Source: Oligella urethralis DSM 7531 (GTDB lineage Bacteria; Pseudomonadota; Gammaproteobacteria; Burkholderiales; Burkholderiaceae_B). From it: a DNA stretch of 64,000 bases. The DNA is taken from positions 195,375 through 259,374 of the forward strand of contig NZ_AQVB01000001.1 in assembly GCF_000372065.1 (NCBI RefSeq), in the 5' to 3' direction. A model generated the notes under the pieces. The model searched no databases and was not told the origin of the DNA. It was given only the letters and a program-made list of their open reading frames with translations. Positions 47,103-54,115 of this stretch are shown in pieces. The position numbers were made by a program, and so were the translations under genes. Position 1 is the first letter of the stretch, and each line of letters begins with the position of its first letter.

Positions 47103-47540
47103 TTACCAAGTTAATACGCTACTATATACACCACCCTCTTTGATCGTGAATTTTTGTGTTTTGCTTATCTCATTGCTACTGGCTTTTAGCTCATAGCTAC
47201 CTGGACTGAGTTGTAAATAGAGTAGGGGGCCGACCTGATTATCGGTAAACACCATTTCGTTTTGGGCGTTGAAAAGCTGTACCTGCAGATTGTTTAAATA
47301 GGCACGATCAGCCGCATTGGCAAAGCTGAACTGGGCGTTATAATCAGCCGCATTCTGACGCAGCAGATCTAACTCCTCTTGACCAATACCACCCGTTTGA
47401 TAGCTGATCTGATGTTCATTGTTGGCTTTTCTGATCTCTGCGTGGCTGAGGCTGTAACTACCTAAGGCTAAGCCGAAACTCAGTGCGCTAGTCAATAACA
47501 TACGTTGAATTTGGGCTTGATTGAGTCCTTTAGCTTGCAT
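47103..47540 (-). CDS. Small secreted protein of unknown function
   Basis: 145 residues. A signal peptide ends at about SLSHA (~34). The mature part has a beta-sandwich-like C-terminal half (LQLSPGSYELKASSNEISKT) recalling carboxypeptidase-regulatory-like domains, a weak resemblance. An AAGGAG site supports the start. It lies between two unrelated minus-strand genes; probably periplasmic. Confidence 0.7.
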   Translation of the reverse strand: MQAKGLNQAQIQRMLLTSALSFGLALGSYSLSHAEIRKANNEHQISYQTGGIGQEELDLLRQNAADYNAQFSFANAADRAYLNNLQVQLFNAQNEMVFTDNQVGPLLYLQLSPGSYELKASSNEISKTQKFTIKEGGVYSSVLTW

Positions 47541-47638
47541 CTGTCACTCCTTGAAAAAATACAGATTAAAAGCTATTGTACTGAGTGAACCGTGGTTGGA
47601 AGGTGAGTAGCTGATCTTAAACGTTGCTGGATGTAAAC

Positions 47639-47665
47639 AATCGGTGAGTATAGTGCTCACCGATT
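47639..47665 (-). terminator. Terminator after the SpmA/SpmB-like gene
   Basis: Perfect ten-base stem AATCGGTGAG (47639-47648) / CTCACCGATT (47656-47665), seven-base loop; on the minus strand it is followed by GTTTAC. Confidence 0.7.
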
Positions 47666-47674
47666 TGCTTGGTC

Positions 47675-48907
47675 TTAGCCGAAAAACAGATAGGTCATGG
47701 TAATGGCGGCAATGACACCAGCGAGTTCTGCCAAAAGTGCGCAAGGCAGAGCATGGCGAGTGTTTTTAACGGCGACCGAGCCGAAGTATACCGCTAACAC
47801 ATAAAAGGTGGTTTCAGTTGAGCCTTGAATAATGGCAGCCGCTCTGGCAGCAAACTCATCCACACCGCGTGCATTCATCAGCTCAACCATTAGGCCGCGT
47901 GCGCCCGAACCGCTCAGTGGCTTCATCAAGGCGACGGGTAAGGCTTCGACAAAGCGACTGTCAAAGCCCATGGCCTCCACAAGATAGCGCACACCATTGA
48001 CGATATAGTCCATGCTGCCGGAGCTTCTGAACACCGCCACTGCCACTAAAATAGCGACCAGATAAGGGATGATTTTTACCGCTACCTCAAAGCCCTCTTT
48101 AGCTCCCTCAATAAAGGCTTCGTAGGCATTAATTTTCTTGATAAACGCCATAAAGATAAAGGAGGTAAAGATACCAAAGAGGACTAAGTTGCCGAAGACT
48201 TTAGAAATCACATTAATCTCTTCGGGGCTTAGGGTCGTGAAATAAATCAGGGTGCCAATCACGACTGCTGTGAGACCGCCTAAGTAGAGTAGGACGGTAC
48301 GATTTAAGAGATTAATTTTCTGATAAAAAGATACCACCAATAAAGCGGTTAAGGTGGAGAAAAAGGTAGCAATTAAAATTGGCAAAAAAACATCGGAGGG
48401 GTAGGCTGCACCAGCTTGTTGACGTAAGGCCAAAATAGAAATCGGCAATAGGGTCAAACTGGAGGCGTTAAGCGTGATAAACATAATCTGCGCATTAGTC
48501 GCCGTATCGGGTTTGTCATTTAAGCTTTGCAACTCCTTCATCGCTTTCAGGCCGAGTGGGGTGGCCGCATTATCCAAACCTAAGGCATTGGCAGAGAAAT
48601 TCATCAATATCGAGCCCATGGCTGGGTGGTTTTTTGGAATGCCTGGAAAGAGATGCTGGAAAAAGGGACTGACTAAGCGCGATAGCACATCAATCACCCC
48701 AGCGCGTTCACCGATTTTCATGATGCCGAGGGCAAAGGCCATAATCCCGATAAGGCCGAGCGAAATGGAGGCAGCCGTTTGGGAGCTGTCAAACAGTGAA
48801 TTTACAATGGTTTGGAAAATCTCCGTATCGCCTCCGACTAATTTAATCAAGGCCACACCAAAGGTGATAAAAAAGAAGAACATCCAAATAAGATTTAAGG
48901 CCATCAT
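47675..48907 (-). CDS. Nucleoside-recognition (Gate) membrane protein, SpmA-SpmB fusion
   Basis: 410 residues, about 10 TM helices. Two tandem Gate domains: the first half resembles SpmA (ALGIMKIGERAGVIDVLSRLVSPFFQHLFPGIPKNHPAMGSI, in parts GIMKIGERAG, FPGIPKNHPA), the second SpmB (FRSSGSMDYIV, LMKPLSGSGARGLMVE, GSTETTFYVLAVYFGSV). In bacteria that do not sporulate the role is unknown. AGGGGA site upstream of ATG. Confidence 0.88.
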   Translation of the reverse strand: MMALNLIWMFFFFITFGVALIKLVGGDTEIFQTIVNSLFDSSQTAASISLGLIGIMAFALGIMKIGERAGVIDVLSRLVSPFFQHLFPGIPKNHPAMGSILMNFSANALGLDNAATPLGLKAMKELQSLNDKPDTATNAQIMFITLNASSLTLLPISILALRQQAGAAYPSDVFLPILIATFFSTLTALLVVSFYQKINLLNRTVLLYLGGLTAVVIGTLIYFTTLSPEEINVISKVFGNLVLFGIFTSFIFMAFIKKINAYEAFIEGAKEGFEVAVKIIPYLVAILVAVAVFRSSGSMDYIVNGVRYLVEAMGFDSRFVEALPVALMKPLSGSGARGLMVELMNARGVDEFAARAAAIIQGSTETTFYVLAVYFGSVAVKNTRHALPCALLAELAGVIAAITMTYLFFG

Positions 48908-48933
48908 CGTCCCCTAAGTTGTTTTTTATTATT

Positions 48934-49065
48934 ATGCCTGATTTGAAGGGGTTAATAGAGAGCTTAGTCAAACAACTTGAAAGCTTTAAGCCAGTCACAA
49001 GGCAACAGGAGGTATTTGATAAACACATAGCCAGACAAGGTGGTAATAACGCATTAGCGCTGTAG
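48934..49065 (+). CDS. Possible 43-residue reading frame
   Basis: ATG 48934 to TAG 49063-49065. The product is hydrophilic and helical (MPDLKGLIESLVKQL start, GGNNALAL end). It has no ribosome-binding site and I do not recognise it. It could be a gene remnant at the edge of the accessory island, or chance. Confidence 0.2.
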   Translation: MPDLKGLIESLVKQLESFKPVTRQQEVFDKHIARQGGNNALAL

Positions 49066-49127
49066 AATAAGCGGTCAAAGCGTATGCCACGGCCGAGCCT
49101 GGGAATAAATTATTTTGAGTGTTGAAC

Positions 49128-49472
49128 TCAACTAAAGCTCAGCAAAGCTAAACGATAAGCATTTTCACGGAAATGTTTGACTGTTAATACTACTATTTGA
49201 TTGTTGGCTTCATCATGCCAAAAAAGATAGCTATAACCACTTTTGCCATAAGGAACTATTACCTCCCTAACATGACGCAAAACCTCCCCATCTACCGATA
49301 AATCATAAGTTCTACCATTATGCGTATTATCTTGAGTAGCTAAAAAGGAACTTCTGAGTAATTGCATCACCGCATTAGCCTGTTTAGTTGCCCCTAAATC
49401 ATTTAAAAAACTATAAATCCTTGTCAGGTCAGACTGAGCAAGCCGTGTAATAACTAACTTCACTTGTGGCAT
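49128..49472 (-). CDS. RelE/ParE-family toxin
   Basis: 114 residues. N-terminal VKLVITRLAQSDLTRIYSFL and the late REVIVPYGKSGYSYLFWH and VVLTVKHFRENAY match the RelE/ParE toxin fold. The start overlaps the antitoxin stop by 13 bases, typical of type II modules. Target (ribosome-bound mRNA or gyrase) not determinable; ParE-like by its partner. Confidence 0.85.
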   Translation of the reverse strand: MPQVKLVITRLAQSDLTRIYSFLNDLGATKQANAVMQLLRSSFLATQDNTHNGRTYDLSVDGEVLRHVREVIVPYGKSGYSYLFWHDEANNQIVVLTVKHFRENAYRLALLSFS

Positions 49473-49744
49473 TGAGGCATATCCCTTGGCTCGTCCATCT
49501 CAAGACTATCCACCCAATCGATAAACTCGTTAAGTGTAATATGTAAGCCTGTTTCTTGATAGTCTTTATAAGCTTGCATAGCTCGTCTATCATAAGCTTG
49601 TTTTGCTTTCAATGCTTCAATGTGCTTATCAACAGCATCTAATACGAGGCTATGAACACTACCGCCTAGTTCATCAGCTAATTCTTGTAGAATCGCTTTA
49701 CGATAACCAAGTTTAACGCTGGTTACTTCTTGATTAGAACGCAT
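49460..49744 (-). CDS. Ribbon-helix-helix antitoxin
   Basis: 94 residues. The N-terminal SVKLGYRKAILQELADELGGSVHSLVLDAVDKHIE (in parts VKLGYRKAIL, LVLDAVDKHIE) reads as a strand followed by two helices, the RHH fold. The C-terminal part (YKDYQETGLHITLNEFIDWV) would mask the toxin. First gene of the module, with a strong AGGAGG site and a palindromic operator upstream. AT-rich, unlike the flanking core genes. Confidence 0.83.
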   Translation of the reverse strand: MRSNQEVTSVKLGYRKAILQELADELGGSVHSLVLDAVDKHIEALKAKQAYDRRAMQAYKDYQETGLHITLNEFIDWVDSLEMDEPRDMPQCHK

Positions 49745-49767
49745 AGTAAATCCCTCCTGAAGATATC

Positions 49768-49791
49768 ATTATAGTAATACAAAAGTATTAC
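49768..49791 (-). promoter_or_regulatory. Promoter and palindromic operator of the RHH module
   Basis: On the minus strand TATAAT lies at 49773-49768. Immediately upstream is a perfect palindrome GTAATAC-AAAA-GTATTAC (49774-49791). Placement next to the -10 fits autorepression by the antitoxin. Confidence 0.6.
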
Positions 49792-49877
49792 CAGATCAAT
49801 CATTATAAATCCCTAGCCCAACTGGTTAAATATTAAAAAATTGTTGTAGTGATAGTTACCCTCCGGCCACTTCTCGG

Positions 49878-50095
49878 ACGAGGTTGTCAATCTTAAAGTG
49901 GATAATGGCTGGAGCGGTATACGTGCATGGGGTGAGTACTTAGGTCTTACGCAGGCTGAGGTAGCGCAACGCCTTAATATTGAACGGCCTACCTATTCTC
50001 AAATGGAAGCACTTGATGCAAAGCCACGTAAAGCGACTAAAATATAAATAGCACAGGCCTTAGGTATTTCGCTGGAATAACTGTGAAAACTATGG
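49878..50095 (+). pseudogene. Decayed duplicate of the XRE antitoxin
   Basis: About 215 bases closely resembling the 3' two thirds of the antitoxin gene at 50788, at a constant offset of 1040 bases. The 5' part is missing. CGA has become TAA at 50045-50047 and the CAA near the end has become TAA, so it cannot make the HTH protein. It shows a past duplication of the module and loss of one copy. Confidence 0.85.
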
Positions 50096-50145
50096 TTTAC
50101 CTGCTAAAACAACAATTGACGAACATCTAATTTAAAGGCGAAAAT

Positions 50146-50367
50146 ATGTGTACTGTTGCGCAAAAAGACGTATTGATTGAATTTTTAGCACAAGTTCAAG
50201 CTGGGCTAGCGAGACGCTTGCCCTTATCTTTCAATGAAGATCAGAGAAAACTTGCTTTATTAAGAAGTGATTTATATTCCACTTCTCATGCAGATATAAA
50301 TTACGAGAAGCTCATTTCGGAAATCAAAGACATTGACGAAAAATATAAGCATTTGCCAATTTTATAG
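50146..50367 (+). CDS. Orphan 73-residue protein
   Basis: Starts MCTVAQKDVLIEFLAQVQAG and ends DEKYKHLPIL; helical and soluble, with no TM or signal. An AAAGGCG site lies upstream of the ATG. I do not recognise a family. It sits between the decayed antitoxin and the intact toxin-antitoxin pair, in AT-rich DNA. It could be a cargo gene or part of the old module. Confidence 0.5.
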   Translation: MCTVAQKDVLIEFLAQVQAGLARRLPLSFNEDQRKLALLRSDLYSTSHADINYEKLISEIKDIDEKYKHLPIL

Positions 50368-50472
50368 CTTTTATGAATGAGCGATGATTTGTCCGGTATT
50401 TGTCGAGATAGTATGTCACATACTCATTAAATTTTAATAATTGGCGTTCTATATGTAGAACCAAACTAGATG

Positions 50473-50501
50473 GGTTTAATAGCTTATGGTATAATTAAAC
50501 C
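50473..50501 (+). promoter_or_regulatory. Operator and -10 of the RelE/XRE module
   Basis: Inverted repeat GGTTTAAT (50473-50480) / ATTAAACC (50494-50501) overlapping a TATAAT at 50490-50495, about 25 bases upstream of the toxin start. This fits autorepression by the XRE antitoxin. Confidence 0.55.
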
Positions 50502-50522
50502 TATAATTAAATTGCAGATGCT

Positions 50523-50777
50523 ATGTATGATATCAACTGGTCAAACCGAGCAAAAAAGCAACTGCGTAAAATAGATATAACTGATAGAAAGCGTATATCA
50601 GATGCTGTTGATCTACTTGCTGACTTTGAAAATGCTGTAAACGTAAAAAGATTAGTTAACCATCAATATGGATATCGTCTTAGAGTAGGGCGTTATCGTG
50701 TTTTATTTGATGTCCAAACGCAAATAAAGATTGTAGATGTACAAGAAGTCACCAAAAGAGATGATCGGACTTATTAG
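50523..50777 (+). CDS. RelE/HigB-type toxin
   Basis: 84 residues, compact RelE fold: MYDINWSNRAKKQLRKI at the N-terminus, YRLRVGRYRVLFDVQ and KIVDVQEVTKRDDRTY at the C-terminus, with the conserved Arg and terminal Tyr of mRNA-cleaving RelE toxins. The toxin gene precedes the antitoxin (higBA-like order), 10 bases apart. Confidence 0.88.
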   Translation: MYDINWSNRAKKQLRKIDITDRKRISDAVDLLADFENAVNVKRLVNHQYGYRLRVGRYRVLFDVQTQIKIVDVQEVTKRDDRTY

Positions 50778-50787
50778 GGAGTAAGGT

Positions 50788-51126
50788 ATGGATGTCACCA
50801 ACCACACATTAGTTAGTAAAAATGGCAAACCGGAGTATGTTGTTTTGCCATATGCTGATTATTTACAGTTAACCAGAGGTAAAGAACCACGTATACCCAT
50901 TGATGGTTCGACTCCCCACGAAGTTGTCAAACTTGAAGTGGATAATGGCTGGAGTGGTATACGTGCATGGCGCGAGTACTTAGGTCTTACTCAGACTGAG
51001 GTAGCGCAACGTCTTAACATTGCACAGCCTACCTATGCTCAAATGGAAGCTCCTGATGCTAAACCACGTAAAGCGACTAAAATACGAATAGCACAGGCCT
51101 TAGGTATTTCAGTGGAACAACTGTAA
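50788..51126 (+). CDS. XRE-family antitoxin with N-terminal neutralising domain
   Basis: 112 residues. The N-terminal ~40 residues (VSKNGKPEYVVLPYADYLQL) look like the Phd-type strand-helix that covers toxins. The C-terminal Cro/C1-type HTH is LGLTQTEVAQRLNIAQPTYAQME. Pairs with the RelE toxin just upstream. A GGGAGTAAGG site lies in the short gap. A defective copy lies about 1 kb upstream. Confidence 0.88.
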   Translation: MDVTNHTLVSKNGKPEYVVLPYADYLQLTRGKEPRIPIDGSTPHEVVKLEVDNGWSGIRAWREYLGLTQTEVAQRLNIAQPTYAQMEAPDAKPRKATKIRIAQALGISVEQL

Positions 51127-51262
51127 TAATTATAGAAAGGAAAGTTTTTTCTGTTTAATTAAAACTTATAATTTTTTCGCATTAAAAATGTGAAAAAAAT
51201 TTAAGAAACAATCACAATCGAACTAGAAATAGGTGTGTTCCTACCTTAAAGGATGATTAAAG

Positions 51263-51297
51263 AGAGGCAATGGCGTAAGCTGTTGCCTCTTCTTTTT
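51263..51297 (+). terminator. Terminator after the RelE/XRE module
   Basis: Perfect eight-base stem AGAGGCAA (51263-51270) / TTGCCTCT (51283-51290) followed by TCTTTTT. Confidence 0.85.
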
Positions 51298-51645
51298 GGT
51301 AGTTTATGAAGTTATATGCTATAAGCAGCAGCTTATTAATAGTTTAAGTGCTAAGTAGTTTGCATTTAAACTAGATTTAGCCGAATTTAAGGGCTAATGA
51401 GTGAAGTTTAAACTAATCGTCGCATTTATAACACAAAAAAGTCTAAAGCTATCAGGGAAACTACTTATAAAAAGAAGCTCTTTCTTAATTAGGGTTTACC
51501 TACATATAAAAAACATGTTTAATGAAATTGGCTGCAAATGCGTGGTTTTATATTTGTAGCTGTTGATCTTTTATGTTGTAGGAATTCGGAAGTTTTATTT
51601 CCAAAATATATTTCTACATTTTTTAAATATATAAAGGTGATTCAT
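51298..51645. other. AT-rich leader before the LuxR mini-genes
   Basis: About 350 AT-rich bases. An in-frame extension upstream of the first mini-gene (from 51538) has poor coding character. Nothing else recognised; presumably contains the promoter of the tandem LuxR genes. Confidence 0.4.
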
Positions 51646-51867
51646 ATGCAAAGTATGTCTTTACATACCTCAAAACCGCCAAGCTTAACGCCTCGTGAGC
51701 TAAGTGTGTGTGGTCTTGTGGTGCAAGGCTACACGAATAAGGAAATCAGTCAAGCACTGGATATCTCCGAGCGCACGGTCGAAACCCATCGGGCGAATGT
51801 ATTTAGAAAGCTTAATGTGCGCAATGCAGCAGAATTGCAGCATGATTACAGTTATTTATTTGTATAG
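51646..51867 (+). CDS. LuxR-type DNA-binding mini-protein 1
   Basis: 73 residues consisting almost only of a GerE/LuxR HTH: LTPRELSVCGLVVQGYTNKE, ISERTVETHRANVFRKL. No receiver or ligand-binding domain. I start at ATG 51646 (AAAGGTG site upstream) rather than at 51538, because the extra N-terminal 36 residues are not protein-like. It is followed by the second mini-gene, whose ribosome-binding site overlaps this stop codon. Confidence 0.78.
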   Translation: MQSMSLHTSKPPSLTPRELSVCGLVVQGYTNKEISQALDISERTVETHRANVFRKLNVRNAAELQHDYSYLFV

Positions 51868-51883
51868 GAGGCTTCAGAAAGTA

Positions 51884-52183
51884 ATGATGGACAAAGATCT
51901 GATACGTAAAAAGCGCAGCAAAACTAGTTCCTCACAGCGAAATAAGCAGTCGATGCCAGCGCAGGATTACACCCTTGACCGGATGACACCGCGGGAAAAA
52001 GAGATTTTCCTCTTGACCAAAAAGGGTCTAACCAGCAAAGAGTGTGCTGCTGCTTTCGGTATTTCAGTACGCACAGTAGAAATACATCGCGCCAATATCA
52101 TTCAAAAGTACCAAGTCAAAAATATTGTTGAATTGGTCTATCGTAGCAATCAAGCCTTAGACAAGGGGAAAAAGCTACACTAG
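51884..52183 (+). CDS. LuxR-type DNA-binding mini-protein 2
   Basis: 99 residues. A basic Ser/Lys-rich N-terminal tail (IRKKRSKTSSSQRNKQSM) is followed by a GerE HTH: MTPREKEIFLLTKKGLTSKE, FGISVRTVEIHRANIIQKY. No sensor domain. AGGAGG at 51866-51871 supports ATG 51884. The two HTHs are related but clearly diverged, suggesting an old tandem duplication and perhaps heterodimer formation. Targets unknown. Confidence 0.78.
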   Translation: MMDKDLIRKKRSKTSSSQRNKQSMPAQDYTLDRMTPREKEIFLLTKKGLTSKECAAAFGISVRTVEIHRANIIQKYQVKNIVELVYRSNQALDKGKKLH

Positions 52184-52199
52184 TGGATTACATGCTAGG

Positions 52200-52889
52200 C
52201 TAGGGAAGTTGTCGTCTGCGCCAACCCGCCTCTTTGGCATAGCGTTGCCAATCAAAACTAGGGCCAGGGTCCTGTTTGCGTCCGGGGGCAATATGTTCAT
52301 GACCTCTTACCGCAGTCAAGCCATAGCGCCGCTTCAGTGCCTGCGTTAATAACACCAAGTGATGATATTGAATCGCTTCATATGCCGTTGAGCCTGTACC
52401 CTCAAGTTCAATACCAATGGAGTAGGGGTTACATGGTCCACGTCCGACAAAATCGGATTGACCGGCATGAAAGGCCATATCATCAGCACTCACAAACTGC
52501 ACAATTTGGCCATTGCGACGAATTAAAAAGTGCGCCGATACACGCAAGTCTTTAATCTCTTCAAAAAACGGATGTGTCTTAGGATTGAGCTGATTAGTAA
52601 ACAGCTGCTCAATGTAGGGACCACCAAACTCATTCGGCGGTAGGCTGATATGATGAATCACCAATAAGCTCGCCCGCAGACCATTGGGTCTTTTCGCAAA
52701 GTTGGGCGACGCTACATGCTTAACTAGGGCTTCCTTAGGCTTTTTAAGCACTCTGAACTTTGCTTTACGAGGCGTAGCTGATGGTAGTGTCAAATCCGCA
52801 CAGCTAAGGCCCGTGTACTGTCTTAACCAGCCATGACGATCGATTTTCAAAAGCGGCGTTTTTTTCTTGGTCTCACTCACACTTTTCAT
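52200..52889 (-). CDS. ampD: 1,6-anhydro-N-acetylmuramyl-L-alanine amidase AmpD
   Basis: Cytoplasmic zinc amidase of peptidoglycan recycling. 229 residues. Zinc ligands lie in LVIHHISLPPNEFGG (His) and GHEHIAPGRKQDPGPSFDW (His, Asp), with SIGIELEG between. An N-terminal extension of ~45 residues is longer than in E. coli AmpD. Last in the ypjD-PP0621-ampD operon. AGGGATT site upstream of ATG. Confidence 0.93.
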   Translation of the reverse strand: MKSVSETKKKTPLLKIDRHGWLRQYTGLSCADLTLPSATPRKAKFRVLKKPKEALVKHVASPNFAKRPNGLRASLLVIHHISLPPNEFGGPYIEQLFTNQLNPKTHPFFEEIKDLRVSAHFLIRRNGQIVQFVSADDMAFHAGQSDFVGRGPCNPYSIGIELEGTGSTAYEAIQYHHLVLLTQALKRRYGLTAVRGHEHIAPGRKQDPGPSFDWQRYAKEAGWRRRQLP

Positions 52890-52923
52890 AGAAAATCCCT
52901 AAATCCATTGCGCTGTAACTAGC

Positions 52924-53166
52924 TTACACCTTGTCTGCGCTTTTTGCATGCTCTAAACTGCACCAGGTCTTATTTTTATAATGTACCGCTTCATTTTCAG
53001 GGATATGGACGCCACAATAGTTGCATTGAGCCATGGGGATACTTTTAGTGGCTTGCGCCCGTTCCTCTGCCTGCTTAGCTTGGATCGTGCGGCGTGCATT
53101 ACTTAAGGCGCGATTGACCAAGACTAAGGCGATGAGGGCAATGATGATTAATAGTAAAAGTCTCAT
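52924..53166 (-). CDS. PP0621-family small membrane protein
   Basis: 80 residues: an N-terminal TM helix (~2-18), a charged helix, then a zinc-ribbon-like CNYCGVHIPENEAVHYKNKTWCSLEHA pattern (CxxC ... C ... H, in parts CNYCGVHIPE, WCSLEHA). Conserved small protein of beta- and gammaproteobacteria, function unknown. 21 bases after ypjD. Confidence 0.82.
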   Translation of the reverse strand: MRLLLLIIIALIALVLVNRALSNARRTIQAKQAEERAQATKSIPMAQCNYCGVHIPENEAVHYKNKTWCSLEHAKSADKV

Positions 53167-53187
53167 ATAAGCTCCGGCAAGTTCCAG

Positions 53188-54033
53188 CTAGCGTCCGAGA
53201 ATCATTTCAAAGACAAAGCGCGAACCGGTATAGGCTAACATCAATAAAAAGAAGCCTAGTAAATTCCAACGTAGGGCGATGCGGCCGCGCCAGCCCCAGA
53301 TGACTCGGCCACTCAGTAGAAAGGCAAAGACCAGCCAAGCTAATAGCGTAAAAAAGGTCTTATGGTCATGGGGTAAGAGCTGATGATAGTAGTGCCATGA
53401 GACCCAGCTACCGGTAGCAATGGAGAGGGTTAATAGGGCAAAGCCGATCCAAACCAGTCTGAACAAAAGACGCTCTTGCAGTAGTAAAGGCGGTTGCGCA
53501 TCCACTAAGCGATTTAAAAACTTTTGTTTGGAATCAAAATCATGTGGCGTATGTAAGTAGCGGTCAAGCGCCGTGGTGATCAAGGCTTGCACCGTGGCAA
53601 GCGCAATCACACTATAGGCTAATAATGAAATAATCAGGTGGAAGCGGAAGATCTCGCTATTAACCTGAATCACCACACCGCTGTCAGAGGTCGGGAAAAA
53701 AGCCGGTAATAAGCAGCCTAGCGCACTACTTAGACCCAAAGGCAGTAATAATGCCTTGATGGAAACAAAATTACTTTCAATCCAGAAAATAATCATGCCA
53801 AACCAAATCGTAAGTGAAATACTTAGGGCCCAATTGATGCGTATATGATCGCTATAAAGCATCGCATAGTGGACGGCGACACCGTGCAATAGTAAAATCA
53901 GTAGCAGTGCCCAATGGCGACCTCCTCTGCTAGCGCTGAGCTCGCGGTTTTGCCAGAGGGGATACCAAATTGAGGCGGCTAGCAGTAGATACGCCAACGC
54001 AGATAGATAGTGCAATACAATATCTAGAGACAT
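53188..54033 (-). CDS. CcsA/YpjD-type cytochrome c assembly membrane protein
   Basis: 281 residues with eight TM helices. The C-terminal half carries the CcmC/CcsA features (SIATGSWVSWHYY, LPHDHKTFFTLLAWLVF, GWRGRIALRWNLLGF). Conserved upstream of and divergent from ffh in many proteobacteria. The precise role of YpjD is not known. Confidence 0.87.
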   Translation of the reverse strand: MSLDIVLHYLSALAYLLLAASIWYPLWQNRELSASRGGRHWALLLILLLHGVAVHYAMLYSDHIRINWALSISLTIWFGMIIFWIESNFVSIKALLLPLGLSSALGCLLPAFFPTSDSGVVIQVNSEIFRFHLIISLLAYSVIALATVQALITTALDRYLHTPHDFDSKQKFLNRLVDAQPPLLLQERLLFRLVWIGFALLTLSIATGSWVSWHYYHQLLPHDHKTFFTLLAWLVFAFLLSGRVIWGWRGRIALRWNLLGFFLLMLAYTGSRFVFEMILGR

Positions 54034-54115
54034 AAAGCAGAAAGGCTTCTCTTAAAAAATTAATAATACTAAGAATCATTATATACTTTTCTGCCTAACC
54101 ATAGAGTGATGAATA

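Noticed and set aside
51704-51883. N-terminal extension of the second LuxR mini-protein
   Set aside because: It overlaps the first mini-gene in another frame and reads as non-protein-like sequence; ATG 51884 has a strong AGGAGG site.
49128-52183. Mobile element or integrated phage
   Set aside because: No transposase, integrase, terminal repeats or target-site duplication could be found around the toxin-antitoxin island.
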